A stretch of 5,732 nucleotides of DNA from Jatrophihabitans sp. (GTDB taxonomy: Bacteria; Actinomycetota; Actinomycetes; Mycobacteriales; Jatrophihabitantaceae): positions 1-5,732 of the forward strand of contig SCQZ01000397.1 in assembly GCA_004299665.1 (NCBI GenBank), read 5' to 3'. The notes beneath the pieces are model-generated. The model saw nothing but the letters and a program-made list of their open reading frames with translations. It did no database searches and was not told the DNA's origin. Below, in pieces: positions 4,834-5,732 of this stretch. The position numbers and the translations under genes were made by a program. Each line of letters starts with the position of its first letter. Position 1 is the stretch's first letter.

Positions 4834-5732
4834 CTAGAAGATGACGCGCAGCCGGATCGTCTCGGGCAGGGCGCGGATCTGGTCCACGACGGCCTGCGTG
4901 GTGCCGCTGGCGCTGTCGGTGACGACGTAGCCGATGTCGCCTCGCGTCGCGAGCAGTTGCGCCTCGACGTTCACCCCCGCCTCGGCCAGCAGCCCGTTGA
5001 CCCGGGCCAGCACGCCGGGGACGTTGCGGTGGATGTGCACGAGCCGCAGCACTCCGGCAGCGCGTGGCAGCGCCAGGCCGGGCACGTTGACCGACATGGC
5101 CGTCGCGCCGTCGAGGACGAAGTCGCGGAACTTGCCGGCGACGAACCGGCCGATGTCCTGCTGCGCCTCCTCGGTGGAGCCGCCGATGTGCGGGGTGAGG
5201 ATGACGTTCGCCAGCCCTCGCAGTTCGGAGACGAACTCGTCGCCGCGCCCCTTCGGTTCGAGGGGGAAGACGTCGACCGCGGCCCCGGCGATGGCGCCGC
5301 CCTCGATGTGCTTGCGCAGCGCCGGGTAGTCGACCACGAAACCGCGCGACAGGTTCAGGAACAGCGAGCCGGGCCGCATCGCCGCGAACTCGCCCTCCCC
5401 GAAGAAGTTCTCGTTCGACGGCCGGCCGTCGACGTGCAGGGTGACGATGTCGGCGTCGGCGAGCAGTTCTGCGAGCGACAGGCAGCGGCGCGCGTTGCCC
5501 AGGGCCAGCCGGTCCGCGGTGTCGTAGAAGATCACCCGCATCCCCATCGACTCGGCCAGGACCGACAGCTGGGTGCCGATGTTGCCGTAGCCGACGATGC
5601 CCAGCGTCCGGCCGCGCACCTCGTGCGCGCCGTCGGCGGACTTGTCCCAGACGCCGCCGTGCATGAGCCGGTTCTTCTCGGTGAGGCGGCGCGTCAGGGC
5701 GATGATCTCCGCGATCGCCAGCTCGACGACCG
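4834..5732 (-). CDS. serA: D-3-phosphoglycerate dehydrogenase SerA, E. coli type with ACT domain (5' end outside window)
   Basis: This enzyme oxidises 3-phosphoglycerate to 3-phosphohydroxypyruvate with NAD+, the first step of serine synthesis. The frame is open to the right edge (first full codon read from 5730), giving the last 298 residues. The ATG at 5664 is internal, because recognisable SerA sequence continues before it. In fragment numbering: the Rossmann motif GYGNIG is at 47-52 with the NAD-ribose acidic residue D70. The catalytic set R129 (in LSRG), E158 (in DVFPLEP) and H181 (in TPHIGGS) matches E. coli R240, E269 and H292. W28 matches the subunit-contact tryptophan W139. A C-terminal ACT domain (about 226-298) keeps H234, N236 and N254, equivalent to E. 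coli H344, N346 and N364, which bind the feedback inhibitor serine. The constant offset of 110-111 residues implies a full length near 409 residues, so about 110 are missing. It lacks the extra ASB domain of the roughly 530-residue mycobacterial enzyme. It ends in TAG, 184 bases upstream of the fadE5 start. Confidence 0.94.
   Translation of the reverse strand, partial: VVELAIAEIIALTRRLTEKNRLMHGGVWDKSADGAHEVRGRTLGIVGYGNIGTQLSVLAESMGMRVIFYDTADRLALGNARRCLSLAELLADADIVTLHVDGRPSNENFFGEGEFAAMRPGSLFLNLSRGFVVDYPALRKHIEGGAIAGAAVDVFPLEPKGRGDEFVSELRGLANVILTPHIGGSTEEAQQDIGRFVAGKFRDFVLDGATAMSVNVPGLALPRAAGVLRLVHIHRNVPGVLARVNGLLAEAGVNVEAQLLATRGDIGYVVTDSASGTTQAVVDQIRALPETIRLRVIF

Noticed and set aside
2784..4844. 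686-codon open frame on the plus strand, opposite fadE5
   Set aside because: Its product is low-complexity, rich in Arg, Gly, Val, Leu and Asp, as expected from reading a GC-rich gene on the wrong strand. fadE5 on the other strand has conserved motifs throughout.

Overview
This is a very GC-rich window with third-position G/C codons throughout, GTG as well as ATG starts, and two genes whose start codon sits 7 nt after a TAnnnT -10 box (leaderless style). That points to an actinobacterium. A FadE5-type acyl-CoA dehydrogenase together with an MptpB-type phosphatase suggests the Mycobacteriales (mycobacteria, Gordonia, Tsukamurella and relatives). The lineage is an inference from gene content.

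Layout. On the plus strand, the window opens inside an FtsX-like ABC transporter permease (3' part, ending at 1408). A small stand-alone cyclic-nucleotide-binding-domain protein follows (1486-1905). The remaining genes are on the minus strand, transcribed right to left: an E. coli-type D-3-phosphoglycerate dehydrogenase SerA (5' end beyond the right edge, ends at 4834), a 612-residue FadE5-like acyl-CoA dehydrogenase (4649-2811), and a tyrosine-protein phosphatase with the HCxxGKDRTG loop (2722-1907). The cyclic-nucleotide-binding gene and the phosphatase gene converge with one base between their stop codons. No stretch over 300 bases lacks a gene; the longest gap is 184 bases (4650-4833).

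Regulation. The gap upstream of fadE5 holds the most informative non-coding sequence: an AT-rich island with two related palindromes of core TTACyGryCrGTAA. One fits exactly between a plausible -35 and -10; the other covers the predicted transcription start. This looks like a two-site operator for a TetR-type repressor, probably linked to fatty-acid metabolism, but no regulator gene lies in the window. A perfect 15-bp stem follows fadE5 and separates it from the phosphatase, which has its own leaderless promoter.

The genes do not form one pathway. They are separately controlled units: transport, nucleotide sensing, protein or lipid dephosphorylation, beta-oxidation and serine synthesis. I see no mobile element, CRISPR array, RNA gene or clearly new multigene system. 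The double operator is the best lead.
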